The notes under the pieces are model-generated. The model did not search any database, had not been told where the DNA came from, and was given only the letters and a program-made list of their open reading frames with translations. A stretch of 64,000 nt of DNA from Promicromonospora sp. MEB111 (GTDB lineage Bacteria; Actinomycetota; Actinomycetes; Actinomycetales; Cellulomonadaceae): assembly GCF_030209445.1 (NCBI RefSeq), contig NZ_JARVSD010000018.1:232276-296275 (forward strand). Direction: 5' to 3'. Below, piece after piece: positions 1 through 9,057 of the stretch. The translations under genes and the position numbers were made by a program. Within the stretch, counting starts at the first letter, position 1; each line of letters begins with the position of its first letter.

Positions 1-166
1 CGTCGGACATGAGCAGGAACATCAGCGCCGGGTTGGTGATGTAGTACACCAGCGGTGCGATACCGCGCTGCATGGCGCGCGCCTCGCCGGGCAGCGCCCA
101 GGCGGCCACGAACCCCACACCCACCAGCACGAGCACGATCGCGAACCCGAGCAGCACCCCGCTCAT
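1..166 (-). CDS. AEC family (auxin efflux carrier-like) permease, N-terminal part
   Basis: Only the first 55 codons are in the window; the gene runs off the left edge. The product starts MSGVLLGFAIVLVLVGVG, a first membrane helix, and continues with a second segment containing the YYITNPALMF motif, where a helix-breaking N-P pair is typical of AEC carriers. The start ATG lies 19 nt after the glucarate dehydratase stop on the same strand, so it is probably the last gene of the kdgD operon. By context it would carry an organic acid such as glucarate or a product. Family call rests on the first two helices only. Confidence 0.6.
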   Translation of the reverse strand, partial: MSGVLLGFAIVLVLVGVGFVAAWALPGEARAMQRGIAPLVYYITNPALMFLLMSD

Positions 167-185
167 CGCCGACCCCGTGGAGCAC

Positions 186-1514
186 TCAGCGGACGAGGCA
201 CGGGCGCTTCGGGTCGAACGTCCAGTCCGGGATCAGGTACTGCATCGCCAGGGCGTCGTCGCGGGCGCCCAGCCCGTGCTTCAGGTACAGCTCGTGCGCG
301 GCGGCCAGGCGCTCGCGGTCCAGCTCGACGCCGAGCCCCGGCGTCGTCGGCACCTGGATCGCGCCGCCTTCGATCCGCGGCGGCGCCGTCGTCAGGCCCT
401 GTCCGTCCTGCCAGATCCAGTGCGTGTCCAGCGCCGTGGTCTCCCCGGGCGCGGCCGCGCCGACGTGCGTGAACATGGCCAGCGAGATGTCGAAGTGGTT
501 GTTGGAGTGCGATCCCCAGGTGAGCCCGAACTCGTGGCAGAGCTGGGCCACCCGCACGGAGCCGGCCATGGTCCAGAAGTGCGGGTCGGCCAGCGGGATG
601 TCGACGGCGCCCGCGCGCACCGCGTGCGCCATCTCCCGCCAGTCGGTGGCGATCATGTTGGTCGCCGTCGGGAGCCCGGTGGCGCGCTTGAACTCGGCCA
701 TGACCTCGCGGCCGGAGAACCGGCCCTCCGCGCCACAGGGGTCCTCGGCGTAGGCGACCACGCCGCGCATCCGCCGGCCGAGCCGGATCGCGTCGTCCAG
801 CAGCCAGCCGCCGTTGGGGTCGAGCGTGATCCGCGCGTCGGGGAAGCGCTCCTTGAGCGCGACGACGGTGTCGACCTCCAGGTCGCCGGCCTGTACGCCG
901 CCCTTGAGCTTGAAGTCGGTGAAGCCGTACCGCTCGGCGGCGGCCTCGGCCAGCCGCACGACGGCGTCGGGCGTCATGGCCTCCTCGCGGCGCAGCCGCC
1001 CCCACGCGTCGGGCTCGTCGTCCCCGCGCAGGTACGGCAGGTCGGTCGCGTCCGGGTCGCCCACGTAGAAGAGGTAGCCGAGCATCGGCACGGCGTCGCG
1101 CTGGACGCCGTCGCCGAGGAGCTCCGCCACGGGCACACCCAGGTCCTGGCCGTGCAGGTCCAGCAGCGCGGACTCCAGGGCCGTGACCGCGTGCACCGTG
1201 GTGCGCAGGTCGAAGGTCTGCAGCCCGCGCCCGCCCGCGTCGCGGTCGGCGAAGGCCCGCGCGACGTCGCGCAGCAGGGAGCGGTACCGCGCCACCGGCT
1301 GCCCGACGACGATCGCGCCGGCCTCCTCGATCGTGGCCCGGATCTTCTCCCCGCCGGGAACCTCGCCCAGCCCGGTGCGGCCGTCGGAGTCGGTGACGAT
1401 CGCGACGTTGCGCGTGAAGAACGGGGCGTGCGCGCCGGACAGGTTCAGGAGCATCGAGTCGTGGCCCGCGACGGGCACGACCTCGACGCGGGCGATCGTG
1501 GGGTGCGCGCTCAC
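186..1514 (-). CDS. gudD: Glucarate dehydratase (enolase superfamily)
   Basis: 442 aa from a GTG start that overlaps the stop of the upstream aldehyde dehydrogenase by 4 nt (GTGA), which suggests translational coupling. It dehydrates D-glucarate (often also L-idarate) to 5-dehydro-4-deoxy-D-glucarate in the cytoplasm. Catalytic residues of the family are visible and evenly offset by three from the E. coli enzyme: K202 and K204 (FKLKGG), D232 and N234 (LDPNGGW), E257, N286, H336 (WGSHSNN) and D363. The open frame continues upstream past the GTG, but that extension runs into the dehydrogenase and has no family similarity. Product feeds KdgD encoded two genes upstream. Confidence 0.93.
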   Translation of the reverse strand: MSAHPTIARVEVVPVAGHDSMLLNLSGAHAPFFTRNVAIVTDSDGRTGLGEVPGGEKIRATIEEAGAIVVGQPVARYRSLLRDVARAFADRDAGGRGLQTFDLRTTVHAVTALESALLDLHGQDLGVPVAELLGDGVQRDAVPMLGYLFYVGDPDATDLPYLRGDDEPDAWGRLRREEAMTPDAVVRLAEAAAERYGFTDFKLKGGVQAGDLEVDTVVALKERFPDARITLDPNGGWLLDDAIRLGRRMRGVVAYAEDPCGAEGRFSGREVMAEFKRATGLPTATNMIATDWREMAHAVRAGAVDIPLADPHFWTMAGSVRVAQLCHEFGLTWGSHSNNHFDISLAMFTHVGAAAPGETTALDTHWIWQDGQGLTTAPPRIEGGAIQVPTTPGLGVELDRERLAAAHELYLKHGLGARDDALAMQYLIPDWTFDPKRPCLVR

Positions 1515-3148
1515 CGGGCGGCCTCCGCGACGTCGGCGTCCGTGACGTCGCGGTCCGTGGCACCGAGGACGACGTCGAGCACGCCGTCCACCCGCCGCGT
1601 CAGGTGCCACGGGTTGTCCGACCGGAGCGGCTCGGGCAGCAGGTACTCCGGCAGGTTCTGGTAGGCCACGGGCCGCAGGAACCGCTCGATCGCGAGCGTG
1701 CCCACCGAGGTGGTGCGTCCGTCCGACGTCGCGGGGAACGGGCCGCCGTGCACCATCGCGTGCCCCACCTCGACGCCGGTGGGCCAGCCGTTGGCCAGGA
1801 TGCGACCGGCCTTGCGCTCCAGCACGGGCAGCAGGGCGGCGGCGGTCTCGCGGTCGTCCTCGGTCAGGTGCAGCGTCACGGTGAGCTGCCCCTCGAGGCG
1901 CTCGACGGCGGACAGCAGCTCGGCGGCGTCGGCGTACCGGACCACGAGCGAGGCCGCGCCGAAGATCTCGGCCTGCAGCACGGGGTTGCTCAGCAGGGTC
2001 GGCACCGCGCTGGCGAACACCGCGGGCGCGGGGGCGTTCCGTGTCGCGCCCGGCGATCCGGCCCCGACGAGCGAGACGCCGTCCTGCGCGGCCAGCGCGT
2101 CGACGCCGTCCTGCCACGCCTGCGCGATGCCGTCGGTGAGCATGGTCTGGCCGGCGGCCGCCGCGGCGGCGCGCCCGGCGGCGGCCACGAACGCGTCGCC
2201 GCGCTCGCCGTCCGGCACGAACACGAGGCCCGGGGCGGTGCAGAGCTGGCCCGACGAGCCGGTCACCGACGTGAGGTACGCGGCGGCCAGGGCGTCGACG
2301 TCGCCCGCGAGGGCGCCGTCGAGCAGGATCGTGGGGTTGATCGAGCTCATCTCGGCGTAGACGGGGATCGGCACGGGCCGGGCCGCGGCGGCCGCGACGA
2401 GCGCGAGGCCGCCGCCGCGGGAGCCGGTGAACCCGACGGCCTGGATCGCGGGGTCGGACACGAGGGTCTGGCCCACGACCTTGCCCGGCCCGTAGACCAG
2501 CGAGAACACGCCGGGGTGCAGGCCGGACGAGGCGACGGCGTCCGCCACCGCGCGGCCCACCAGCTCGGCCGTGCCGGGGTGCGCGTTGTGCGCCTTGACC
2601 ACCACGGGGCAGCCCGCGGCCAGAGCGGAGGCGGTGTCGCCGCCCGCGGTGGAGAAGGCGAGGGGGAAGTTGCTGGCGCCGAACACGGCCACCGGACCGA
2701 CGGGCACCTTGCGCTGCCGGATGTCGGCGCGCGGCAGGGGAGTGCGGTCGGGCAGCGCGGGGTCGATCCGCACGCCGCGGTGGTCACCCTGCCGCACGAC
2801 CTGCGCGAACAGGCGGAGCTGGTTCGTGGTCCGGGCCACCTCGCCCGTCAGGCGGGCCGCCGGGAGGCCGGTCTCGCGCATGGCCCGTGCGACGACGTCG
2901 GGCGTGATCGCCTCGATGTTGGCCGCGACCTGCTCCAGGAAGCGGGCGTGCGGCTCGGGCGCGAGCGCGGAGAAGGAGGCGAACGCCTCCTGCGCGGCCG
3001 CGGTCGCCTGCGCGACCTGCGCCTCGTCGAGCAGGGAGTAGGCGGGTTCGAGCGCCTGGGCCGTGGCCGGGTCCTGCCCGGCGAAGGTGCCGGCGGTGCC
3101 CGCAAGGGGCGTGCCGGCGACGATCGAGTGGCCGGTGAGCTGGGTCAT
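1511..3148 (-). CDS. 2,5-dioxovalerate (alpha-ketoglutarate semialdehyde) dehydrogenase
   Basis: 545 aa aldehyde dehydrogenase of the NADP-dependent KGSADH branch. It oxidises 2,5-dioxopentanoate, the product of KdgD, to alpha-ketoglutarate. Visible: the cofactor/active-site Asn in [10 protein letters not shown] (N160), general base E266 in [10 protein letters not shown], and nucleophile C303 in SGQLCTAPG. Length fits the family. Start ATG follows a strong SD (AAGGAG, 5 nt spacing). It lies 25 nt after kdgD and overlaps gudD by 4 nt, so the three enzymes of the glucarate to ketoglutarate route are one operon. A second KGSADH lies at 34326-35819. Confidence 0.9.
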   Translation of the reverse strand: MTQLTGHSIVAGTPLAGTAGTFAGQDPATAQALEPAYSLLDEAQVAQATAAAQEAFASFSALAPEPHARFLEQVAANIEAITPDVVARAMRETGLPAARLTGEVARTTNQLRLFAQVVRQGDHRGVRIDPALPDRTPLPRADIRQRKVPVGPVAVFGASNFPLAFSTAGGDTASALAAGCPVVVKAHNAHPGTAELVGRAVADAVASSGLHPGVFSLVYGPGKVVGQTLVSDPAIQAVGFTGSRGGGLALVAAAAARPVPIPVYAEMSSINPTILLDGALAGDVDALAAAYLTSVTGSSGQLCTAPGLVFVPDGERGDAFVAAAGRAAAAAAGQTMLTDGIAQAWQDGVDALAAQDGVSLVGAGSPGATRNAPAPAVFASAVPTLLSNPVLQAEIFGAASLVVRYADAAELLSAVERLEGQLTVTLHLTEDDRETAAALLPVLERKAGRILANGWPTGVEVGHAMVHGGPFPATSDGRTTSVGTLAIERFLRPVAYQNLPEYLLPEPLRSDNPWHLTRRVDGVLDVVLGATDRDVTDADVAEAAR

Positions 3149-3173
3149 CGCATGTCTCCTTGGTGCGTTCGGG

Positions 3174-4133
3174 TCAGCCGGCCAGGGTGTCGACGGCGGC
3201 GTCGGCCGCGGCGGGGCGCACCCCGGCGGCGTCGATCAGGGCGGAGAGGTCGGCGAGGTCCTGGGCGGTGAGGTCCTGGAGGGGCGCGCGCACGCTGCCC
3301 ATGTCGCGGCCGACGGCCTTCATGCCGCCCTTGACGATGGAGACGCCGTACCCCTTGGTGCGGTCGCGGATGTCGAGGTAGGGCAGCACGAACCGGCGCA
3401 GCTTCTCGGTGACCGCCGCGTGGTCCAGGTTGCGGACGTCGCGGTAGAACTCGAGGGCGAACTCGGGCACGAAGTTGTACATGGCCGACGAGTAGGTGCT
3501 CATGCCGAGCTGCAGCAGCGGCAGGGCGTAGGTCTCGGCGGTGGGCAGGCCGCCCAGGTAGAAGAGCCGGTCGCCGTTGGTGGCGTAGACGCGCGTGAGG
3601 TGCTCGATGTCGCCGATCGCGTCCTTGAACCCGATGAAGTTGGGGTGGCGCTCGGCCAGCCGGGCGACCGTGGTCGCGGAGTAGATCGCGTTGCCGCGGT
3701 TGTAGATGATCACGCCGAGGCCGGTGGCGGCGCACACCGCCGAGGCGTGCTCCAGCAGCCCGTCCTGGTCGGCCTCGGTCAGGTACGGGGGCAGCAGCAG
3801 GAGGCCCTCGGCGCCGGCGTCCTGCGCGGCGCGGGCGTTGTCGATCGCCTGCGCGGTGTTGCCGCCCGCGCTGCCGAGCACCGGGGTGCGGCCCGCGGCG
3901 GTCTCGACGGCGAGGCGCACCACGCGGGCCGACTCCTGCGGCGTCAGGCTGAAGCCCTCGCCCGTACCGCCCGCGGCGAAGAGGCCGCCGATCCGGAAGC
4001 TCGACTGCCAGTCGATGTGGTCGCGGTACCGCTGCTCGTCGATCGCGCCGTCCGCGGTGAACGGCGTGACGGGGAACGACAACAGCCCGTCCTTGAGGGC
4101 GACGGCGAGCTCCTGCGGTGCATACGTGGCCAA
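3174..4133 (-). CDS. kdgD: 5-dehydro-4-deoxyglucarate dehydratase
   Basis: 319 aa DapA/NAL-superfamily TIM barrel that dehydrates and decarboxylates 5-keto-4-deoxy-D-glucarate to 2,5-dioxopentanoate. The Schiff-base lysine is K170 (IGFKDAIGD) with Y144 (IIYNRGN) and the GGTGEG loop at 55-60. I chose the TTG start at 4131-4133 because an AGGAGGGG SD sits 6 nt before it and the encoded start TYAPQELAV fits family N-termini. The open frame continues upstream to 4247, but that part would cross the promoter element at 4195-4228. First gene of the operon kdgD-KGSADH-gudD-AEC. Confidence 0.9.
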   Translation of the reverse strand: MATYAPQELAVALKDGLLSFPVTPFTADGAIDEQRYRDHIDWQSSFRIGGLFAAGGTGEGFSLTPQESARVVRLAVETAAGRTPVLGSAGGNTAQAIDNARAAQDAGAEGLLLLPPYLTEADQDGLLEHASAVCAATGLGVIIYNRGNAIYSATTVARLAERHPNFIGFKDAIGDIEHLTRVYATNGDRLFYLGGLPTAETYALPLLQLGMSTYSSAMYNFVPEFALEFYRDVRNLDHAAVTEKLRRFVLPYLDIRDRTKGYGVSIVKGGMKAVGRDMGSVRAPLQDLTAQDLADLSALIDAAGVRPAAADAAVDTLAG

Positions 4134-4194
4134 GGTGGCCCCCTCCTGTGACAGACGTCGACGATGGCGACTGGTCGGGCTAGGTCTCGGCGCC

Positions 4195-4228
4195 ACGGTA
4201 GGAACGGTCCACGATGCCTGTCCAAGCC
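4195..4228 (-). promoter_or_regulatory. Predicted promoter of the kdgD operon, shared element with the tct operon
   Basis: On the minus strand the sequence reads GGCTTGGACAGGCATCGT, then 6 nt, then TTCCTACCGT. The element upstream of tctC at 5258-5291 reads GGCTTAGACAGGCATCGT, 6 nt, TTCCTATGCT. The TTGGAC/TAGACA part can serve as -35 and TACCGT (TANNNT) as -10. The near identity over 34 bp between two divergent operons flanking a LysR gene suggests a common regulator. The strand identity and spacing are seen directly; promoter function is inferred. Confidence 0.6.
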
Positions 4229-4268
4229 CAAAACGGCATCGACTCATGCTGGCCCTGCATCAAACCTT

Positions 4269-4332
4269 CGTTGAGTGCTGGATTTTCGCCCTCTCGAACC
4301 GATTCGACAGGGCGAAAATCCAGCACTCAACG
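4269..4332. terminator. Long perfect inverted repeat at the lysR 3' end
   Basis: Left arm 4269-4292 (begins CGTTGAGTGCTGGATTTTCG) and right arm 4309-4332 are perfectly complementary over 24 bp. The 16-nt loop has a further TCGAA/TTCGA stem. The lysR stop codon (TGA at 4327-4329) lies in the right arm. There is no T-tract. It sits between the lysR end and the kdgD operon head. The hairpin at 56226-56294 has a clearly related sequence, so this is either a bidirectional terminator type or a dispersed repeat. Confidence 0.7.
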
Positions 4333-5205
4333 GGAGGGGTGGAGGAAGCGGAGGAACTCGTGGAGGGCCGGGTTCTTCGAGTCCCGGTTCCAGATGGCGT
4401 GCAGCTCGACGACGCCGTGCGGCACGTCCAGCTCCACGAACGTCACGCCCGGCAGCCCGAGCAGCCGGGCCGACTCCGGGACGAACGCCACGCCGCGGCC
4501 CGCGGCCACGAGCGAGCACATCGTCAGGATCTGGCTGACGACGTGCACCACGTTGTTGTGCTCGACGGCGATGTACCGCACGACCATGTCGTAGAAGTAC
4601 CGGGCCTTGGTGGGGTGGTGCCCCACGACGGGCTGGTCGCGCAGGTCGGCGGCGGTCACGGGGCGGTCCAGCCGGGTCAGCGGGTGCGCGGGCGGCACGG
4701 CCAGCACCAGGTCCTCCGACAACAGGAGCCGGGAGTCGAAGCTCTCCTGGTCGAACGGCGGCCGGCCGAGCGCCAGGTCGAGCTCGCCGCGACGGATCGC
4801 CTCGATCTGCTCGATCGTGACGAGCTCCTGGAGGTCGAGGTCGACGTCGGGCATGAACTCGGCGATCTCCTGCACGAGCGTGCCCAGCAGGCTGAACCCG
4901 GAGGCGGCGGTGAAGCCGAGGCGCAGCACGCCGGCGCGGCCCGCGGCGATCTTCCGGGCGAGCGCGGGGGCGGCGTCGGCGGCGGTCAGGAGGCGGCGGG
5001 CCTCCTCGAGGAACACCGCGCCCGCCGTCGTCAGCTCGACGTGCCGGTTGTCGCGCTCCAGCAGGGGGACGCCGACGGCACGTTCCAGCTTCTGGACCTG
5101 CCGGCTCAGCGGCGGCTGGGTCATGTTGAGTCGCTCCGCAGCGCGGCCGAAGTGGAGCTCTTCCGCCACGGCGAGGAAGCAGCGGACCTGATCGAGGGTG
5201 TACAC
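4327..5205 (-). CDS. LysR family transcriptional regulator
   Basis: 292 aa from GTG 5203-5205, chosen because GGAAAGG lies 5 nt upstream and the product then starts YTLDQVRCFLAVAEELHF, the normal LysR N-terminus. Winged HTH at about residues 15-60 (AAERLNMTQPPLSRQVQKLE), effector domain from about 90. It lies between the kdgD operon and the tct transporter operon; a palindrome TTGAT-N11-ATCAA is found at 5223-5243 just upstream of its start. It probably controls both operons and itself. Inducer is likely glucarate or another diacid; this is inference from context. Confidence 0.88.
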   Translation of the reverse strand: MYTLDQVRCFLAVAEELHFGRAAERLNMTQPPLSRQVQKLERAVGVPLLERDNRHVELTTAGAVFLEEARRLLTAADAAPALARKIAAGRAGVLRLGFTAASGFSLLGTLVQEIAEFMPDVDLDLQELVTIEQIEAIRRGELDLALGRPPFDQESFDSRLLLSEDLVLAVPPAHPLTRLDRPVTAADLRDQPVVGHHPTKARYFYDMVVRYIAVEHNNVVHVVSQILTMCSLVAAGRGVAFVPESARLLGLPGVTFVELDVPHGVVELHAIWNRDSKNPALHEFLRFLHPSR

Positions 5206-5222
5206 GATGGCCTTTCCGGGAA

Positions 5223-5243
5223 TTGATGCATTCCGAGAATCAA
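5223..5243. promoter_or_regulatory. LysR-type T-N11-A operator
   Basis: TTGAT, 11 nt (GCATTCCGAGA), ATCAA: a perfect 5-bp dyad with the T-N11-A spacing typical of LysR binding sites. It lies 18 nt upstream of the lysR GTG and about 15 nt upstream of the tct promoter element, a standard place for autoregulation and activation of the divergent operon. Confidence 0.65.
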
Positions 5244-5257
5244 GCAATGCAGTAAGA

Positions 5258-5291
5258 GGCTTAGACAGGCATCGTATGGGCTTCCTATGCT
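5258..5291 (+). promoter_or_regulatory. Predicted tct operon promoter
   Basis: TAGACA at 5262-5267 (5 of 6 to the -35 consensus) is followed after 18 nt by TATGCT at 5286-5291. The stretch is nearly the same as the element upstream of kdgD (4195-4228, opposite strand). Transcription would start about 45 nt before the tctC ATG. Confidence 0.6.
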
Positions 5292-5342
5292 CAACGCCCG
5301 ACCGGCACCTGCCCGTCGGAGATCTCAACGAGGAGAGCTGTG

Positions 5343-6386
5343 ATGACAACTCCTACCCCCCGAAACCCGCGCCGCAGCCCGCGCACCAGCCCGCGCGCCG
5401 GCAAGGTCGCGCTGGGCGCCACCGCCGCGTTCGCCGCCCTGACGCTCGCCGCGTGCGGCGGCAACGTGGGTGCCGCCGGGGGCGGCGAGGGTGAAGACTT
5501 CCCGTCCGGCCCGGTGACGATCACCGTGGGGCAGGACGCCGGCGGGTCGACCGACCTCATCGCCCGGGCCGTGGCCGAGGGCATGGCCGAGGACCTCGGC
5601 GTGGCGGTCCCGGTGGTCAACCGTGCCGGGGCCAACGGCGCCGTGGCGACCGAGGAGGTGGCGGGCAAGCCCGCCGACGGGTACGAGCTGGTGCTGCTGA
5701 ACGCCTCCCTCATCACGATCACGCCGCTGGCGGTGTCCGAGGACGAGGCCGTGGACCTGGGCAAGCTCGACGTCCTCAAGGGACTCTCGCAGGACGACTA
5801 CGTGCTGCTGGCCAGCGTGGACTCCGGGTTCGAGAACCTGGACGACCTCAAGGGCGCGTCCGGCGAGATCAAGTACGGCACCACGGGCGTGGGCACCGGC
5901 TCGCAGCTCGCCCAGGCGGCGCTGTTCGCGCAGGCGGAGATCGACGGCACGGCCGTGCCGTTCGACTCGGGCTCGCCGGCGCTCACCGCCGTCGTCGGCG
6001 ACCAGGTGCAGGTGGCCACGGTGCAGCTCGGCGAGGCCAAGCCGCAGATCGACGCCGGGAAGGTGGTGCCGCTGCTGGCCTTCTCGGCCGAGCGCAACCA
6101 GTTCCTGCCCGACGTGCCGACCGCCGTCGAGGAGGGCTACGACGTGCCCGTGTCGCAGTACCGCGCCCTGGCCGCCCCGAAGGGTCTGCCGGAGGACGTC
6201 AAGGCCCGGCTCGTCGAGTCGATCGACGCCGCCATCGCCTCGGATGCCTACACGTCGTTCAACGAGAACAACCTGCTGACCCCGCACGAGATCTCGGGCG
6301 AAGAGGTCACCACTCAGTGGTCCGAGCTCGCGGAGAAGTACCGGGCGCTCACCGAGGAGTACGACATCAGCCTCGCGGAGGGCTGA
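5343..6386 (+). CDS. tctC: Tripartite tricarboxylate transporter substrate-binding lipoprotein
   Basis: 347 aa. A signal peptide ends in the lipobox LAAC (C38), so the mature protein should be lipid-anchored on the outer face of the membrane. The body is TctC/Bug-like: PVTITVGQDAGGSTDLIARA near the start and PVVNRAGANGAVA, the carboxylate-binding loop. ATG 5343 is preceded by AGGAG with 7 nt spacing; the GTG directly before it (5340) is a less likely start. It delivers a di- or tricarboxylate to TctAB. Linked to the glucarate pathway by position and by the shared promoter element, so glucarate or a related aldarate is the probable ligand. Confidence 0.88.
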   Translation: MTTPTPRNPRRSPRTSPRAGKVALGATAAFAALTLAACGGNVGAAGGGEGEDFPSGPVTITVGQDAGGSTDLIARAVAEGMAEDLGVAVPVVNRAGANGAVATEEVAGKPADGYELVLLNASLITITPLAVSEDEAVDLGKLDVLKGLSQDDYVLLASVDSGFENLDDLKGASGEIKYGTTGVGTGSQLAQAALFAQAEIDGTAVPFDSGSPALTAVVGDQVQVATVQLGEAKPQIDAGKVVPLLAFSAERNQFLPDVPTAVEEGYDVPVSQYRALAAPKGLPEDVKARLVESIDAAIASDAYTSFNENNLLTPHEISGEEVTTQWSELAEKYRALTEEYDISLAEG

Positions 6387-6419
6387 TCCCTCGTGGCAAC
6401 GGCAACCAAGGAGGCACGC

Positions 6420-6971
6420 GTGGACGGCAGCTCGAACGGCAAGCCGGACGGCAGGGCGGACGGCGGAGCCGCCGTCGCGCCCGCCGACCCGGCCCAGGCC
6501 CTCGCCGACGAGTGGGCCGAGGAGACGCCGCCGCCCGCCGGGCCGGTCGCCAACCTCGCGGCCAGCCTGGTCACGACGGCGATCGGCGTCCTGGGCGCCG
6601 TGACGGCGGTCGGGCTGGGGCTGGGCACGCCCACCCAGCCGGGTGCCGGCCTGTGGCCGCTCGCGATCAGCGTCGCCGTGGTGGTGCTGTCGCTCGCCCA
6701 GGTCGTCGTCGGACGGCGGGGCGGCGACGGGGAGAAGTTCTCCCGCTACTCGTGGCTCTCCCTGGTCGGCCTCGCGACCCTCCTGGGGCTCGTGGCGCTG
6801 CTGCCGGTGATCGGCTTCGAGATCCCCGCCCTGCTGCTGAGCCTGATCTGGATGAAGTTCCTGGGCGGCGAGTCCTGGCGCTCCGCCGTCCTGTACTCGG
6901 TGCTCGTCGTCGGGGTGCTCTACGGGGTCTTCGTCGGGGCGCTCGGCACCAACGTCCCGCACCTCTTCTGA
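6420..6971 (+). CDS. tctB: Tripartite tricarboxylate transporter small membrane subunit
   Basis: 183 aa from GTG 6420, preferred because AAGGAGG lies 5 nt upstream; a GTG at 6393 in the same frame lacks such a site. After a hydrophilic first 40 residues come four membrane segments (about 45-65, 72-92, 108-135, 140-160), the TctB pattern. Forms the membrane part together with TctA. It starts 33 nt after tctC and ends 35 nt before tctA. Confidence 0.85.
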   Translation: MDGSSNGKPDGRADGGAAVAPADPAQALADEWAEETPPPAGPVANLAASLVTTAIGVLGAVTAVGLGLGTPTQPGAGLWPLAISVAVVVLSLAQVVVGRRGGDGEKFSRYSWLSLVGLATLLGLVALLPVIGFEIPALLLSLIWMKFLGGESWRSAVLYSVLVVGVLYGVFVGALGTNVPHLF

Positions 6972-7006
6972 CCGCACCGCAGGTCTGATCCGCAAGGGAA
7001 ACGCAC

Positions 7007-8557
7007 GTGGAATCACTGCAGAACGTAGCCGCCGGCTTCGCCGTCGTGCTCGAACCGACGAACCTCCTGTACTGCCTGCTCGGGGTGGTCATCGGCATGC
7101 TCATCGGGGTGCTGCCGGGCCTCGGCCCGGCAGCCACCATCGCCATCCTGCTCCCGCTGACGTACGGCGTGGAGCCGGTCACCGCGATCATCATGCTTGC
7201 CGGCATCTTCTACGGCGCCCAGTACGGCGGCACCATCACGTCCGTGCTGCTCCGGCTGCCCGGCGAGGCCAGCTCGGTGGTCACGGTCCTGGACGGGCAC
7301 GCGCTCGCCAGACAGGGCAGGGCGGGCACGGCGCTCGGCGTCGCTGCCGTCGGGTCGTTCATCGGTGGCACCGTCGCCATCGTCGGGCTGACCTTCCTCG
7401 CCCCGGTCGTGGCCGGCTTCGCCCTCGACTTCGGGCCGCCCGAGTACGCGGCCCTGGCCCTGCTGGGCATCCTCCTGGTCTCGACCATCGCGTCCGGCGC
7501 GCGGCTCAAGGCGCTGATCGCCGCGGCGATCGGGCTGCTGCTGGCCACCGTGGGGCGCGACGCCTTCACGGGTGCCGAACGCTTCACGTTCGACAACCTC
7601 AGCCTGGCCGACGGCATCGACTTCGTGCCCGTGGCCATGGGCCTGTTCGGGCTCGGCGAGATCCTCTACAACCTGGAGGAGCGGCACCGCGCGGTGCACG
7701 CGCCGGGCAAGGTGGCCAACGTCTGGCCGTCGCGCAAGGACCTCAAGGAGTCGTCGGGTGCCGTGACCCGCGGTTCGGTGCTCGGGTTCTTCCTCGGCAT
7801 CCTGCCCGGCGGCGGCGCGACCATCGCCTCCATGGCCGCCTACGCGGCGGAGAAGAAGCGCGCCAAGGACCCGAGCCGGTTCGGCAAGGGCGCGATCGAG
7901 GGAGTGGCCGGGCCGGAGACGGCGAACAACGCCGCCGCGACCAGCTCGTTCATCCCGCTGCTCACGCTCGGCATCCCCGCCAACGCGACCATGGCACTCA
8001 TGTTCGGCGCGCTCCTGATCCAGGGCATCACCCCGGGCCCGCAGCTCGTCACCGAGCACCCCGAGCTGTTCTGGGGCGTGGTCAACTCGATGTACATCGG
8101 CAACGTGCTGCTGCTCATCATGTCGATCCCGCTGGTGGGCGTGTTCGTGCGCATCCTGCGGGTGCGCGCGGCGATCCTGGCGCCCGTGACGGCCCTGATC
8201 ACGATGGTCGGCGCCTACACCATCAACAACTCGGTGTTCGACGTGCTGCTGGTCGTTGTTTTTGGCGCCGTCGGGTACCTGATGAAGAAGTTCGGGTTCG
8301 AGCCGGGGCCGCTCGTGCTGGCGTTCGTGCTGGGCTCGCTGCTGGAGTCCAGCCTGCGGCGCTCGCTGCTGATGTTCGACGGGTCCGCCGCAGGCTTCTT
8401 CACGCGGCCCATCTCCGCCACGCTGCTGGTGGTGTTCGTGGTGGTGGCCGTGCTGCCGCTGATCCGTGCCGTCCGCGACCGGCGGGCGGGCGGGGATGTT
8501 GCTGGTGCGCCGGACGCCGGTGCGTCGGCGAAGAACCGAGAGGAAGAGTCCGTATGA
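7007..8557 (+). CDS. tctA: Tripartite tricarboxylate transporter large permease subunit
   Basis: 516 aa, highly hydrophobic, about 12 membrane segments. Carries the TctA signatures GVLPGLGPAATIAILLP near residue 35 and FLGILPGGGATIASMAAY near 260, plus GPETANNAAATSSFIPLL. GTG start with AAGGGAA 8 nt upstream. It is the symport channel for the TctC-bound carboxylate. Its ATGA junction with the next gene (4 nt overlap) puts the stress protein in the same transcript. Confidence 0.92.
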   Translation: MESLQNVAAGFAVVLEPTNLLYCLLGVVIGMLIGVLPGLGPAATIAILLPLTYGVEPVTAIIMLAGIFYGAQYGGTITSVLLRLPGEASSVVTVLDGHALARQGRAGTALGVAAVGSFIGGTVAIVGLTFLAPVVAGFALDFGPPEYAALALLGILLVSTIASGARLKALIAAAIGLLLATVGRDAFTGAERFTFDNLSLADGIDFVPVAMGLFGLGEILYNLEERHRAVHAPGKVANVWPSRKDLKESSGAVTRGSVLGFFLGILPGGGATIASMAAYAAEKKRAKDPSRFGKGAIEGVAGPETANNAAATSSFIPLLTLGIPANATMALMFGALLIQGITPGPQLVTEHPELFWGVVNSMYIGNVLLLIMSIPLVGVFVRILRVRAAILAPVTALITMVGAYTINNSVFDVLLVVVFGAVGYLMKKFGFEPGPLVLAFVLGSLLESSLRRSLLMFDGSAAGFFTRPISATLLVVFVVVAVLPLIRAVRDRRAGGDVAGAPDAGASAKNREEESV

Positions 8558-8949
8558 GCATCGTCGTTGGCTACGTCCCCACGCCCGCGGGGGAGGCCGC
8601 CGTGCAGGCGGCGATCGTCGAGGCGGGGCTCCGGGACGAGGACCTGCTGGTCGTGAACTCGGCGCGGGAGGGCTCTCTGGTCGAGTCGACGGTCGCCGCC
8701 GACGAGGACCTCGACCGCGTGCTCGCGCAGGCGGAGCGGGCGGGGGTGCGGGCGGAGCTCGTGCGCGGCACCCACCGTGACGACTTCACGGACGAGATCC
8801 TCGACCTGGCCGAGAAGCACGACGCCTCGCTGATCGTGATCGGCCTGCGCCGCCGCAGCACGGTGGGCAAGTTCATCATGGGCTCGGTGGCGCAGCGCAT
8901 CCTGCTCCAGGCCGAGCACCCGGTCCTGGCGGTCAAGCCCCCGCGCTGA
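8554..8949 (+). CDS. Universal stress protein (UspA-like), transporter-associated
   Basis: 131 aa single Usp domain with a Rossmann-like alpha/beta fold and the C-terminal part GKFIMGSVAQRILLQAEHPVLAVK, which matches the G-x9-GS nucleotide-binding region of ATP-type Usp proteins, though the first glycine motif is weak (GLRRRST). It overlaps tctA by 4 nt (ATGA). Small Usp genes often trail transporter operons; the role here is not known. Confidence 0.8.
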   Translation: MSIVVGYVPTPAGEAAVQAAIVEAGLRDEDLLVVNSAREGSLVESTVAADEDLDRVLAQAERAGVRAELVRGTHRDDFTDEILDLAEKHDASLIVIGLRRRSTVGKFIMGSVAQRILLQAEHPVLAVKPPR

Positions 8950-8994
8950 CCGCCGGCGCCGTCCGCCCGGCTCCGCCGGCGTCCGCCGGCCCGG

Positions 8995-9057
8995 CGTTGA
9001 CCACAGCGGTTCCTGCCAGAGAGGTGGCCCTCCTGGCAGGAACCGCTGTGGTCAACG
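8995..9057. terminator. Long perfect inverted repeat between convergent uspA and gntR
   Basis: Arms 8995-9019 (CGTTGACCACAGCGGTTCCT...) and 9033-9057 are perfectly complementary over 25 bp with a 13-nt loop and no T-tract. The stop codon of the convergent gntR gene (9052-9054) falls inside the right arm. It shares the outer CGTTGA/TCAACG ends with the hairpins at 4269 and 56226. Probably a bidirectional terminator. Confidence 0.7.

Noticed and set aside
1515..2117. N-terminal extension of gudD upstream of the GTG
   Set aside because: The extension lies wholly inside the dehydrogenase gene, is Arg-rich and matches no enolase-family N-terminus; the GTGA overlap is the natural start.
4134..4247. 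Upstream ATG at 4247 for kdgD
   Set aside because: It would run through the predicted promoter element and lacks the strong SD that precedes the TTG at 4133.
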